NCBI GenBank assembly: GCA_030157545.1
Contig: JAOAUN010000004.1
Span: forward strand, 1 to 64,000
Direction of reading: 5' to 3'
Length of the DNA: 64,000 nucleotides
DNA from: Burkholderiaceae bacterium
GTDB taxonomy: Bacteria > Pseudomonadota > Gammaproteobacteria > Burkholderiales > Burkholderiaceae_D
The translations under genes and the position numbers were made by a program. Below the pieces are notes generated by a model. It was not told where the DNA came from. It did not search any database and worked only from the letters and a program-made list of their open reading frames with translations. Shown one piece after another: positions 31,488 through 41,579 of the stretch; position 1 is the stretch's first letter; each line of letters starts with the position of its first letter.

Positions 31488-32392
31488 ATTTCCCAAAATC
31501 CATGCATGTACTGGAGCGCGGCTGGCTCTCCTCGAATAACGTTCTTTTCGTCGGCAAGGAACAGACCGCAATCGTCGATACCGGATATGCCAGTCACGCC
31601 GAGCAGACGCTGGCACTGGTCAGACATGTGCTGCAAGAGCGCAATCTGGATGCGATCTACAACACGCATTTGCATTCGGATCATTGCGGCGGCAATAAAA
31701 TTTTGCAGGACAATTACAAACTTCGCACGGCGATACCAGCTGCTGAAATGGTCAAGATCGACAAATGGGATCGCACCAAGCTCAGCTTTCAGGCCACCGG
31801 CCAGCATTGCGAACGCTTCAGCGCCGAAGACGTCATGCACCCGGGCGACAAATTACGGCTGGGGGATCTGGACTGGGTTGCGTTATCGGCGCCCGGCCAT
31901 GATCCGCAATCGGTCGTGCTGTATTGCGAAGCCGAAGGCATCCTGATCTCAGCCGACGCGCTGTGGGAAAAAGGCTTTGGCGTGATCTTCCCGGAGCTTG
32001 ATGGCCGACCCGGTTTCAAGGAGGCGCGCGCCACACTCGACATGCTCGGCGAACTCGATGTCCGCATCGTGATACCCGGCCATGGCGCGCCGTTCACCGA
32101 CTTCAAGAAATCACTGGCAGTGGCACATTCGCGCGTCGATTATCTGGAGGCCGATCCGGTGCGCAATGCGCAAAATGCGGTGAAGGTACTGTTGAAATTT
32201 TTGCTGCTGGACCGCCAGAAAATCAAGCTCTCCGACGTGCCCCGCTTGCTGAGTGAGATACCGCTGGTATCGGCGGCAAATGCGCACTACCTGAGTTACG
32301 GCACCATCCATCTCGCGCATTGGGCGGTGACGCAACTGCGGCGCGCCGGCGCCGCCGAAGTCAGCGGCAATTACTTGCTGGATGCCGGATAG
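31484..32392 (+). CDS. MBL-fold metallo-hydrolase
   Basis: NTHLHSDHCGGN, APGHDPQSVVLY, ISADALWEKGFGV, IPGHGAPF. Confidence 0.9.
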   Translation: MNFPKSMHVLERGWLSSNNVLFVGKEQTAIVDTGYASHAEQTLALVRHVLQERNLDAIYNTHLHSDHCGGNKILQDNYKLRTAIPAAEMVKIDKWDRTKLSFQATGQHCERFSAEDVMHPGDKLRLGDLDWVALSAPGHDPQSVVLYCEAEGILISADALWEKGFGVIFPELDGRPGFKEARATLDMLGELDVRIVIPGHGAPFTDFKKSLAVAHSRVDYLEADPVRNAQNAVKVLLKFLLLDRQKIKLSDVPRLLSEIPLVSAANAHYLSYGTIHLAHWAVTQLRRAGAAEVSGNYLLDAG

Positions 32393-33351
32393 GTCTTAGT
32401 CATCACCCGCTCGCGTGCGGCGACATATTCCTTCTTCAGGCGCGTCACCACTTCGGCAACCGTAGGCACATCTTCCATCATGCCCACGCCCTGACCGGCG
32501 CCCCAGATATCTCGCCAGGCTTTGGCGCCGCCGGTGGTGGCGAAATTCATTTTGGTTTTGTCGGCTTCCGGCAGATTGTCTGGATCCAATCCCGCATTGA
32601 CGATGGATTTTTTCAGGTAGTTGCCATGCACGCCGGTGAACAAGTTCGTGTACACCACATCAGCTGCGCTCGATTCCACAATCGCCTGCCGGTATTCTTC
32701 ACTGGTGTTGGCTTCCTGCGTAGCCAGCCAGCGCGAACCGATATAGGCAAAATCAGCGCCCATCGCCTGGGCGGCCAGTACCGCATCGCCGGTCGCAATA
32801 GAGCCGGACAAGGCAATCGGGCCGTCAAAGAATTTGCGGATTTCACCGACCAGCGCAAATGGCGACAAACCACCCGCATGACCGCCGGCACCAGCTGCCA
32901 CCAGAATCAAGCCATCCACGCCAGCTTCCAGCGCTTTTTGTGCGTGGCGTATCGTAATGATGTCGTGCAAGACGATGCCGCCATAACTATGAATCGCATC
33001 CAGCATTTCCTTAGGTGGCGCGCGCAGCGAGGAAATGATGATAGGAATTTTATGTTTGACGCAGACTTCTACGTCATGCGCGAGACGGTCATTGGACTGA
33101 TGCACGATCTGGTTAACCGCAATCGGGCCAATGATAGCGTCCGGATGCGCTGCCTTGTGCGCAGCAAGGGCCTGTTGAATATCGGTGAGCCAGGTATCGA
33201 GCATTTCAGCTGGCCGCGCATTCAGCGCAGGAAACGAGCCAACGATGCCCGCCTTGCATTGCTCGATCACTAATTGCGGACCGCTGGCAATGAACAATGG
33301 CGATCCAATGACAGGCAAGCTCAGGTTTTGCAGGGCGGCGGGCAGGGCCAT
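32371..33351 (-). CDS. Nitronate monooxygenase (2-nitropropane dioxygenase family)
   Basis: PVIGSPLFIASGPQLVIEQCKAGIVGSFPALNAR, GLILVAAGAGGHAGG, GADFAYIGSRWLATQEA. Confidence 0.92.
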   Translation of the reverse strand: MALPAALQNLSLPVIGSPLFIASGPQLVIEQCKAGIVGSFPALNARPAEMLDTWLTDIQQALAAHKAAHPDAIIGPIAVNQIVHQSNDRLAHDVEVCVKHKIPIIISSLRAPPKEMLDAIHSYGGIVLHDIITIRHAQKALEAGVDGLILVAAGAGGHAGGLSPFALVGEIRKFFDGPIALSGSIATGDAVLAAQAMGADFAYIGSRWLATQEANTSEEYRQAIVESSAADVVYTNLFTGVHGNYLKKSIVNAGLDPDNLPEADKTKMNFATTGGAKAWRDIWGAGQGVGMMEDVPTVAEVVTRLKKEYVAARERVMTKTYPASSK

Positions 33352-33469
33352 GACATGTTTCCTTTGAATTGGTTTTGGATGACCGGTCGATTATAGGGTA
33401 AAAATAAAACGATCGTGCTAAATCAGTGCCGGCACTATCCGCGATGCCACCGCTCGTTGTCCGACGAAT

Positions 33470-35068
33470 TTAAAGTGCAGTCGGATTCGACGGTTTCATT
33501 TGTTCCAGCCAGCGCATCATGCCATCGAGCCGCAACCATAACTCGGTCGGGGATTCTGGCTCTGGCAAGCCGCGATTGTAATGTTGAAACAGCGCAAGTG
33601 CGTCGGTAGTCATGCCACGCTGGACTGCCTGCCATACCGTTATCCGGCAGCCAGTTGCATCAACGGCGGCATGCCTGCCGGTGAAGCGGTAGGCTAATCC
33701 ATGCTCGCGCCACTCGCGGATAATTTCTTCCGCTGCGGACTGCAAGCGTTCTGCTTCAACGGGCACAGGCAATTGCCATGCACAGTCGGTAGAAAATGCG
33801 TGCTCATTTTCCAGGCTTGATAAAAAGCGTACCGGCCATTCACGAATCGCGCATTCCCTGGCCACCAGATTAAAACCGGAGTGCATGAAGCGGGTACCGG
33901 TTTTGATGCTTTTCTGCGTAGTGTCTGCCGTCAGCGACAGCACAGGCGCGATCCACGCATGGCCGAGTGCCGAGCCCAGGGTCGGCATGATCTGGACTTT
34001 GCCAAAAAACTTCGCATCAGCCCGCATCGTTTCAGCCTGAGCTTGCAATGTGGTGGCGACGGCTGGCGGGCTGCCATAGTCAATGATCCGCGTCAGACAA
34101 TTGAGCAAGTCACATCGTTGCTCTACATTCAGTTGCTCTGGAACGATTTCATTGCCGAATAGTTTTTTTGTCAGTAATAACTCAAGCAAGTCACGCAGCA
34201 CATAGGCAAATAATTTGCCGCTTTGGTCCTTGACTAAATGCGTCGCCACATCGCGATCAATCAGTAGCTGCGCTTCCTGTAATTCCACCACGCTCGCACG
34301 TGAAGACAACGTCGCTGCCATCACTCCTTTCGCAATAGCTGGCACATCAAGCAGAGTCGCGAGCTGTCGCACCGCATCCAGTATTTCGAGCATGGACTTG
34401 TCAGATAGTAGCCAGCCTGCCGCGCAGTTCGCCAGCCATGTACGCGCAATCGGCGCGAGTGCTTCTATGGAACAAGTACTTTGACCTGATGACCTGATTA
34501 AAGCTTGCTGCTGTACCTCCTCAAGTAGATGAAAAAATTCATGGGATTGTAGTAGTGTGCGCTGCCTATGGAATGGCGGCCCGTTGGTAAACCCGTAATC
34601 GCGCAAACATGCAACGTCGCTGACGGGCTCGGCTACATAGCAATCGTAAGGCAGGGACTTGAGTAGCTTTACCAGTCCCTGAAGCTCTGGCGCTGCAAGG
34701 CCTCTTAAATGCATGCGCAGCAGGCGGAAAAAATAATCACGACTTTCACCATCGTCATCCATACCCGGGCGAATCGAATCCAGTAGCACGTCGAATGATT
34801 GCGCCAACAGTTTTAATGGTGAATGCTGACCGAGACGGGGGGCGCCGGATTGGCATTCCGCCAAAAGCACGCGCAGTGTCTTGACGCTTTGGTGGCTCGC
34901 ATCGAAGTAATAATTTGAGCGCTGAATGTGATGCCAGCTTGTAGATGCCACGGCGAGGCGCCGCGTTCGCAAAACCGGTGCTCCGGAAGACTTATTCATT
35001 GGTGATTTGTTTGAAATCGATGGGATACGGGTACTACGTTGATTAATACTGGAGTGAATAGCGCGCAT
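33470..35068 (-). CDS. Hypothetical protein, 532 aa; Ser/Arg/Asn-rich N-terminus
   Basis: Good SD (GAGGAG) before ATG 35068; no family recognised; MRAIHSSINQRSTRIPSISNKSPMNKSSG low-complexity start. Confidence 0.65.
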   Translation of the reverse strand: MRAIHSSINQRSTRIPSISNKSPMNKSSGAPVLRTRRLAVASTSWHHIQRSNYYFDASHQSVKTLRVLLAECQSGAPRLGQHSPLKLLAQSFDVLLDSIRPGMDDDGESRDYFFRLLRMHLRGLAAPELQGLVKLLKSLPYDCYVAEPVSDVACLRDYGFTNGPPFHRQRTLLQSHEFFHLLEEVQQQALIRSSGQSTCSIEALAPIARTWLANCAAGWLLSDKSMLEILDAVRQLATLLDVPAIAKGVMAATLSSRASVVELQEAQLLIDRDVATHLVKDQSGKLFAYVLRDLLELLLTKKLFGNEIVPEQLNVEQRCDLLNCLTRIIDYGSPPAVATTLQAQAETMRADAKFFGKVQIMPTLGSALGHAWIAPVLSLTADTTQKSIKTGTRFMHSGFNLVARECAIREWPVRFLSSLENEHAFSTDCAWQLPVPVEAERLQSAAEEIIREWREHGLAYRFTGRHAAVDATGCRITVWQAVQRGMTTDALALFQHYNRGLPEPESPTELWLRLDGMMRWLEQMKPSNPTAL

Positions 35069-35313
35069 GACGACTCCTCATAAAAGTTCTTGCCAGGAGT
35101 AAGCAAGAAAAAATGAGTGCAAGTAGTGTTTATTAAGTTGTTAGGCGATATCTGAATGTGCTTGATGTACCGCAAAATCTAACAGCAGAGCGTGCGCTGA
35201 TCATTGATCGCCTCCAAAATGAAATATTTAATTTGGAGAACCGAAAGACGATTTGGGTGACCGATGAAAAGTGGTGTTTTAAAGAATTAGCCCTTTTACC
35301 GGAGAAATTCATC

Positions 35314-36543
35314 ATGAAGCCGCTTAGTCAAACCTCAAGAGTCATAAATGGCGTATCAGAACAAAGTAAAGCAGGATTGCCAGTCGACCAGCCGGATTCA
35401 GCCAAAAAAAAGCCGGCGACAATGAAAGTCGGCACGGCACAAAAAAGTAGCGATTTGGTCGCGCCACCCGAAGCGCAAAATACCCGGGCATCGCATAGCC
35501 CGCCAGTCATAACGGGTCGTGGCAAACAACGGAATCAAGCTATAACCGCCAAGGTCGTGCAGGATATGCTGTCAGATAAAGACGGCCCGCTTAACCGTCA
35601 GCAGTTATTGGAATTTTCCCGTTCTCCCATCACGGCAAAAGAGGTGCGTTCTATCCCGCGTACTTGGCCGGTTCAGTTATTCAGCGCCAAAGATATCTGG
35701 ACTTGGGGTGATAAGTTGGTCAAGTTTCATCAGAAAATCTTCACCAAAGAAGGCCAGCAGTCCTACGCAAAGTCCGTCATCAACGTCGTATTTCCGGATG
35801 ACGCAAATAAGCCTGCCCATTTGCCCGAAAAACTGGAAGCATTTTGTCTGGCACTGGACAGACAAGTCATTCAGCAATGCCGCGACTCCGGCTTGACAAT
35901 GGAAGAGTTCGACACTTTGCGCATGCGGGTGTTGGGTGGCTTCATAAATGGCCGTGTGCTCTGTCAACATCTGCGACCCAAAACTATCAGCATGGATGGC
36001 AAGTCGGGACTGCAAATGGATGCCGATTTGCTGGCGGCGGCGGCAGATAAACTCAATCTTTATCTGGACAAATTACTTTCTTCCAACGATGCATTGCTGG
36101 CGCCAGTTCCGGCGCCAGTGCCGAAGGCACAGCAAACGATCTCGCCTAAAATGCAAATCATGAAGTTTTTAAGCGCAGAAGGCAGGAAGGAATTAGCAAA
36201 GTCCGAATACTCGGATGAATTCTATAAGCGGGCTACGATATACCTTAATTCAAGCATTAAAAACAAAGGATTCCTCATCACATGCCTACTGTTCTTCTAT
36301 CTGAAAATACCAAGTGATGCCAACAACATCTATTTTTCAAAGTTAGATAAGTTGGAGCAATTTCTCTACGATGAACGCCATACCTTGGATAAGCTCACTC
36401 GGGAAGGTCGAATTTATCTGCTTGATCAAATCGACTTGATGAGTTTCCCTGATCGTCGAGAAACCCTGAGCAAGGCATCACTTGTGCAAGCCTTGAATGT
36501 AGCGGTGGGCATGCTGCCCACGCTACCGGAAATTAACGAATAA
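35314..36543 (+). CDS. Hypothetical protein with disordered Ser/Pro/Lys-rich N-terminus
   Basis: ATG 35314 with upstream GGAG; no family recognised; divergent from 33470-35068. Confidence 0.65.
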   Translation: MKPLSQTSRVINGVSEQSKAGLPVDQPDSAKKKPATMKVGTAQKSSDLVAPPEAQNTRASHSPPVITGRGKQRNQAITAKVVQDMLSDKDGPLNRQQLLEFSRSPITAKEVRSIPRTWPVQLFSAKDIWTWGDKLVKFHQKIFTKEGQQSYAKSVINVVFPDDANKPAHLPEKLEAFCLALDRQVIQQCRDSGLTMEEFDTLRMRVLGGFINGRVLCQHLRPKTISMDGKSGLQMDADLLAAAADKLNLYLDKLLSSNDALLAPVPAPVPKAQQTISPKMQIMKFLSAEGRKELAKSEYSDEFYKRATIYLNSSIKNKGFLITCLLFFYLKIPSDANNIYFSKLDKLEQFLYDERHTLDKLTREGRIYLLDQIDLMSFPDRRETLSKASLVQALNVAVGMLPTLPEINE

Positions 36544-36604
36544 AGTGATCGCTTGAATACCTGCAATGGAAAGTGAGTGTAGGGCGGTTTGAGTTCAGCA
36601 AAAT

Positions 36605-37855
36605 TTATTGATAGCTGCGCGCATCCTCAATCACCTTGCCATCATTGGGCAAGCTGCCGGCGGCCACCAGTTTGACGTCGCCGCGCAGTTTGGTCACATC
36701 CCGAATCGCTTCTACAATCGACGCCGTTTGCATGGCCATGTCCTTGCTGGCGACTTCACAATGCAGCGTCATCACATCATTTGCCATTTCGCCTGTCACT
36801 ACCAGTCGCGCCTTCGTTATTTGCGGATGACGGCGCACGATCTCGGCGACCTGTGACGGATGTACAAACATCGCTCGTATTTTAGTAGTCTGGTCCGCGC
36901 GTCCCATCCAGCCTTTAATGCGTGTATTCGTGCGGCCGCAAGGCGAAACGCCCGATAACACCGCTGACATGTCGCCGGTGGCAAAGCGGATCAACGGATA
37001 GTCGGGATTGAACGAAGTGATGACGACTTCACCGACTTCGCCATCGGGTACCGGGTCGCCGGTGCCCGGCCTAACAATTTCCAGCAGCAGTGTTTCGTCC
37101 AGCACCATGCCGGGATTGAGTGCGCCATCGCTCAAGGTCTCATAGGCAATATTGCCGATGTCGGCCGAGCCATACGTCTGTAATACATGGCGCACCCCAT
37201 GCTCCTGCAGCCAGTTGCGCAGTGATGGCGGCAATGCCTCCGCACCGACCAGTGCCTGCGTCACGCTGGAAATATCCGTTCCCATCTCCAACGCTTTTTC
37301 GATAATGATTTTCAAAAACGATGGCGTGCCGGCATAGACCTTCGGGCGCAACAAGTTCATTGCCTGCACCTGCATTTCGGTCTGGCCGCTGCCGGCCGGT
37401 ATCACCGGACAGCCCAGTTTCGCTGCGCCGCCTTCGACCATCAGGCCGGCTGGCGTGAAGTGGTACGCAAAACAATTCTGGATAATGTCGCCGCTGCGCA
37501 CGCCTAGCGCATGAAATGGTCGCGCATAGCGCCAGTAATCAGCACCACGTCCTTCCGGATCAAAGATCGGGCCCGGCGACATGAAAATACGGCCCAGCTT
37601 TGCAGTAGGCGTACTGTTCAAGCCGCCGAAGGGCAGCGCTGCATTTTGCAGCTCTTTCAAGTCGGACTTGCGTGTGACAGGTAATTGCGCGAGTGCGGCG
37701 CGTGATGTGATATCGCGTGGCGCAACGCCTTGTAAAATTGAAGCCCAGCCTGGCGCAGTTTGTGCCTGCTCAATCAGAGCCGGCAGTGCAGTGATCAAAT
37801 CACGTTCGCGCGCAGCAGGGTCGCGAGCTTCCAGCGCATCAAATAAATCAGACAT
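36605..37855 (-). CDS. Phenylacetate-CoA ligase family protein
   Basis: LPVTRKSDLKELQ..LGRIFMSPGPIFDPEG, LQTYGSADIGNIAYE, IKGWMGRADQTTKIRAMFVHP. Confidence 0.88.
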   Translation of the reverse strand: MSDLFDALEARDPAARERDLITALPALIEQAQTAPGWASILQGVAPRDITSRAALAQLPVTRKSDLKELQNAALPFGGLNSTPTAKLGRIFMSPGPIFDPEGRGADYWRYARPFHALGVRSGDIIQNCFAYHFTPAGLMVEGGAAKLGCPVIPAGSGQTEMQVQAMNLLRPKVYAGTPSFLKIIIEKALEMGTDISSVTQALVGAEALPPSLRNWLQEHGVRHVLQTYGSADIGNIAYETLSDGALNPGMVLDETLLLEIVRPGTGDPVPDGEVGEVVITSFNPDYPLIRFATGDMSAVLSGVSPCGRTNTRIKGWMGRADQTTKIRAMFVHPSQVAEIVRRHPQITKARLVVTGEMANDVMTLHCEVASKDMAMQTASIVEAIRDVTKLRGDVKLVAAGSLPNDGKVIEDARSYQ

Positions 37856-37883
37856 AAAATTCCGTAAAAAATGTGGAGACAGA

Positions 37884-38702
37884 TCAGGCCAGCCAGCGTT
37901 TGCGGCGGCGGTAAAATTTCATGTCGCGAAAGCTCTTGCGGCCCGCACCGGAAACACCGAGATAAAATTCTTTGACGTCTTCATTCGTGCTCAGGTCGGC
38001 TGCTGCGCCTTCCATCACCACGCGGCCATTCTCGAGGATGTAACCGAAGTCGGCGTAGCGCAGCGCTACGGTGGTGTTTTGTTCCGCCAGCAGGAAAGAT
38101 ACCTGCTCGGTGCTGTTGAGATCTTTGACGATCTCGAAAATCTCTTCGACAATTTGCGGCGCCAGTCCCATCGATGGCTCGTCGAGCAAAATCATCGCCG
38201 GCTTGGCCATCAGCGCGCGACCGATCGCGCACATTTGCTGTTCGCCGCCGGACGTATAACCTGCCTGTGAGGTACGACGCTGCTTCAGGCGCGGGAAATA
38301 GTGATACACCTTATCCAGCGCATCTTTTAATTCGCTGCGACTGATCTTGCGCGTATAAGCGCCAGTCAGCAGATTTTCCTCTATCGTCAGGTGGCCGAAA
38401 CAGTGCCGGCCTTCCATGACTTGCGACAGGCCGCGTTTGACTAATTCATTCGGGGTCATCTGATCGACGCGCTCGCCGTTGAATTCCACGCTGCCTTTGG
38501 TGACATCACCGCGCTCGCCGCGCAGCAAAGTTGAAATCGATTTCAAGGTTGTTGACTTGCCCGCACCGTTGGCGCCCATCAGCGCGACGATTTTCCCGCG
38601 CGGCACATTGAGCGAGACGCCTTTCAGGACCAGAATCACGTGGTCGTAAATGACTTCGATGTTGTTGACAGCGAGGATGGGTTGGGTTGCGGTGGTCGTC
38701 AT
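37884..38702 (-). CDS. Branched-chain-type ABC transporter ATP-binding protein (LivF-like)
   Basis: GANGAGKSTTLKSIS, YTSGGEQQMCAIGRALMAKPAMILLDEPSMGLAP. Confidence 0.93.
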   Translation of the reverse strand: MTTTATQPILAVNNIEVIYDHVILVLKGVSLNVPRGKIVALMGANGAGKSTTLKSISTLLRGERGDVTKGSVEFNGERVDQMTPNELVKRGLSQVMEGRHCFGHLTIEENLLTGAYTRKISRSELKDALDKVYHYFPRLKQRRTSQAGYTSGGEQQMCAIGRALMAKPAMILLDEPSMGLAPQIVEEIFEIVKDLNSTEQVSFLLAEQNTTVALRYADFGYILENGRVVMEGAAADLSTNEDVKEFYLGVSGAGRKSFRDMKFYRRRKRWLA

Positions 38703-38731
38703 TTGATTTTGCTTTAGTGGTTTGCAACTTC

Positions 38732-38815
38732 AAGACACTGGATCCCAGCTTTCGCTGGGATGACGGTGGTTTAACTAACTCCGTCGTTCCAGCGAAAGCT
38801 GGAACCCAGTGTCTT
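38732..38815. repeat. REP-like inverted repeat, copy 3
   Basis: AAGACACTGGATCCCAGCTTTCGCTGGGATGACGG ... CCGTCGTTCCAGCGAAAGCTGGAACCCAGTGTCTT. Confidence 0.88.
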
Positions 38816-38874
38816 TCTCGTTATTGCCCGCGCTCTTGCTTCACGCGCTTACTTCACGCTATTACTTCACGCGC

Positions 38875-40173
38875 TTATTTCAAACACGCAGGCGTAATGC
38901 CTTTTTCTTTAGCATAAGCAGCCGAAGATTCTTCAAGCAGTCTGCGCACCAGTACTTTGTCACCCGTGATCCAGGTCTTCGACAGCGCGACCCACTTGCT
39001 GCCATCCCATTGCTGAACCTTGACCGCGCCCGAACCTTCATGGTCATCACACGAGGTTTTCACAGGTGGGAACATATCGAAAGCGCCGAGTGCTTTTTGA
39101 CGGCTGGCGTCGACGTTCAAATTCTCCAGGCCCCAACGCATCTGCTCGCCCGTCATGACCTTGCCTTTGCCGAACCTGGCCTGCGCATTGCGCAGGCCTT
39201 CGACCATCAGGATGCCGGCAGTCACGCCTCGCATATGGAAGACATTACCGATACGCTCTTTGTCGGACAGGTTGCCCTTGCCGGCGCCATAGACCTTGCT
39301 GCGGATTTCCTCCAGCACCGGATAGTCGCCCGGTGTGTTGAACGTCATCGTTGTGTAACCCTTTGCAGCATCGCCAGCCGGTTCGGTATCTTCTTCCGAA
39401 CCCGCCCACCAGACACCGAGGATTTTCTCGCGCGGGAAGCCATTGCGCTGTGCTGTCTTGAGGCCGACTGCACTCATCACGCCGAAAGTCCACATGATCA
39501 CGTAGTCAGGTTTGGCCTGACGGATTTGCAGCCATTGCGATTGCTGTTCATTGCCCGGTGGCGCAACCGGAATCTTGATCAGCTCGAAGCCATACTTTGC
39601 TGCTTCCGCTTCCAGTACCGGCAAAGGTTCTTTGCCATACGCAGAGTCGTGATACAGATGCACGATCTTCTTGCCTTTGAGCTTATCCATGCCACCGGAT
39701 TTTTCGCCAAGATAACTGACCATCGCAGCGGCCTGATTCCAGTAAGTCGTCAACAGCGGGAACACATACGGGAATACCTTGCCATTGGCGGCATCGGAGC
39801 GGCCATAGCCGAGTGTCGTCATCGGAATCTTGTCGGCGCCAACACGGTCCAGAATGCCGTAAGCGATGCCGGTAGAAAGCGGCTCGACGATGGTCGCGCC
39901 ACCATTCTTGCTCTTCAGGCGCTCATAACATTCCACGCCGCGCGATGCGTTGTATTCAGTCTCGCACTCTTCCCATACCAGTTTGACGCCGTTGATGCCG
40001 CCATTCATGTTCACCAGATTCATGTAGTCAATCACGCCGCCGTAAAAGCCGCTGCCGCCGGCTGCATACGCGCCTACACGATAAGACAGCATCGGGATAA
40101 ATTGCTGCGACCAGGCGACGCTCGCCGAGCTCAGCAATAGTGCGCCGAGCAAAATGGATTTAACGAATTTCAT
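38875..40173 (-). CDS. ABC transporter substrate-binding protein (LivJ/Peripla_BP_6-like)
   Basis: Signal peptide; YAAGGSGFYGGVIDYMNLVNMNGGINGVKLVWEECETEY. Confidence 0.92.
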   Translation of the reverse strand: MKFVKSILLGALLLSSASVAWSQQFIPMLSYRVGAYAAGGSGFYGGVIDYMNLVNMNGGINGVKLVWEECETEYNASRGVECYERLKSKNGGATIVEPLSTGIAYGILDRVGADKIPMTTLGYGRSDAANGKVFPYVFPLLTTYWNQAAAMVSYLGEKSGGMDKLKGKKIVHLYHDSAYGKEPLPVLEAEAAKYGFELIKIPVAPPGNEQQSQWLQIRQAKPDYVIMWTFGVMSAVGLKTAQRNGFPREKILGVWWAGSEEDTEPAGDAAKGYTTMTFNTPGDYPVLEEIRSKVYGAGKGNLSDKERIGNVFHMRGVTAGILMVEGLRNAQARFGKGKVMTGEQMRWGLENLNVDASRQKALGAFDMFPPVKTSCDDHEGSGAVKVQQWDGSKWVALSKTWITGDKVLVRRLLEESSAAYAKEKGITPACLK

Positions 40174-40196
40174 ACGCTCCTCCTTGATAAAATTTA

Positions 40197-41255
40197 TTAA
40201 TGCGGGAAAGGCCACAGGCGCAGTTTTTCTTTGGCGATTTGCCAGATTCGCGCCAGACCATGCGGCTCGACGATCAGAAAGAAAATAATCAGCGCACCGA
40301 ACACCATCAATTCCAGATTTGATGCGACCGAGGTCGGCATTGCCAGTGCATGGGCAAGAATGTTCAGCAGCACAGGCAGCAGCACGATGAAGGCGGCGCC
40401 AAGGAAGGAGCCCATGATCGAGCCTAATCCGCCAATGATGACCATGAACAGAATACGGAAGGATAAGTCCAGGCTATACGCTTCCGGCTCGACCGTGCCC
40501 AGATACGCAAATGCATATAAGGCGCCGGCGACGCCGCAGTAAAACGAGCTGACGGCAAACGCGAGCAGTTTGGTGCGCATCAAACGGATGCCGATCACTT
40601 CGGCGGCCACATCCATGTCGCGCACTGCCATCCAGCTGCGGCCTACATTCGAGCGCACCATATTCTTTGCCAGCAGCGCCAGTATGCTAACGATGCCCAG
40701 CACAAGCAAATACTTTGCCGCTGGCGTATCGAACTGGTAGTCGAAAATACGCATCTTCTGCGCTGTAATGACGCCTGACGAACTATAGTTGGTGAACCAC
40801 TGAATCTTGGTCAGTGCCCACACCACGAAGAACTGCGTTGCCAGCGTCGACGCAGCCAGATAAAAACCGCGGATGCGCAGCGATGGCAAACCGAAAGCGA
40901 TACCGACCATGGCCGCGCACAAGCCGCCTAGTATGAAAGCAAGCAGCAGAGGAATGCCGGGAATACGCAGCATGAAGTTATACGATGCAAACGCGCCGAC
41001 AGCCATGAAGGCGGCCGAACCCAGCGACAACTGGCCCGCGTAGCCGGTCAGGATGTTAAGGCCGAGTGCGGCCAGTGAAAAAATCAGGAATGGAATCAGG
41101 ATCGCGGAGAACAGATACGGCGATGCCCACAGCGGCACTACAAAAAAAGCGATGACTATTAATAGCAGGATGCCGATACGGTCCTGGCGTATAGGGAAGA
41201 TCTGGCTGTCGGCCTGATAACTTGATTTGAATTGTCCTGCTTCGCGGTAGAGCAT
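40197..41255 (-). CDS. Branched-chain-type ABC permease (LivM-like)
   Basis: LGLNILTGYAGQLSLGSAAFMAVGAF, GGLGSIMGSFLGAAFI. Confidence 0.92.
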   Translation of the reverse strand: MLYREAGQFKSSYQADSQIFPIRQDRIGILLLIVIAFFVVPLWASPYLFSAILIPFLIFSLAALGLNILTGYAGQLSLGSAAFMAVGAFASYNFMLRIPGIPLLLAFILGGLCAAMVGIAFGLPSLRIRGFYLAASTLATQFFVVWALTKIQWFTNYSSSGVITAQKMRIFDYQFDTPAAKYLLVLGIVSILALLAKNMVRSNVGRSWMAVRDMDVAAEVIGIRLMRTKLLAFAVSSFYCGVAGALYAFAYLGTVEPEAYSLDLSFRILFMVIIGGLGSIMGSFLGAAFIVLLPVLLNILAHALAMPTSVASNLELMVFGALIIFFLIVEPHGLARIWQIAKEKLRLWPFPH

Positions 41256-41328
41256 ACTTTTCCTTCTTGCTTTAATGCCGAAGCTCCGGCGAAAACCGAA
41301 ACTCCGTGTCGTTATTCTTCAGTGCTAC

Positions 41329-41504
41329 AAGTCACTGGATTCCGGCTTTCGCCGGAATGACGGTCGATTTTCAGGCGACCCTTAAACCACTACGATCATC
41401 CCGGCGCAGGGTGAGTAGGGGCTTCAGATCGCATGCGATCTGCCTGCCGAACGGTATTGGCTTGCAAGCCAATACGCGCCCTGCAAGGGGGGATCCAGTG
41501 TCTT
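41329..41504. repeat. REP-like inverted repeat, copy 4, second arm interrupted by a ~80-bp palindromic element
   Basis: Arm 1 CACTGGATTCCGGCTTTCGCCGGAATGACGG; arm 2 split as ATCATCCCGGCGCAGG...GGGATCCAGTGTCTT. Confidence 0.8.
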
Positions 41505-41579
41505 GCGTCAAGCTGCTGAAAATTCTAGTTTTAAATTGCAAATAAAAGAGTTCAAGACAGTCCCTGCCAATTTGCCCTG

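Noticed and set aside
32320-33273. 317-aa plus-strand ORF
   Set aside because: Antisense to nitronate monooxygenase; no recognisable motif.
35069-35313. Possible hrp/PIP-type box in the divergent promoter of the effector-like pair
   Set aside because: No match to GGAACC-N15/16-CCAC or TTCG-N16-TTCG seen by eye.
38809-40140. 443-aa plus-strand ORF
   Set aside because: Fully antisense to the clear ABC substrate-binding gene; His/Arg-rich shadow-ORF composition.
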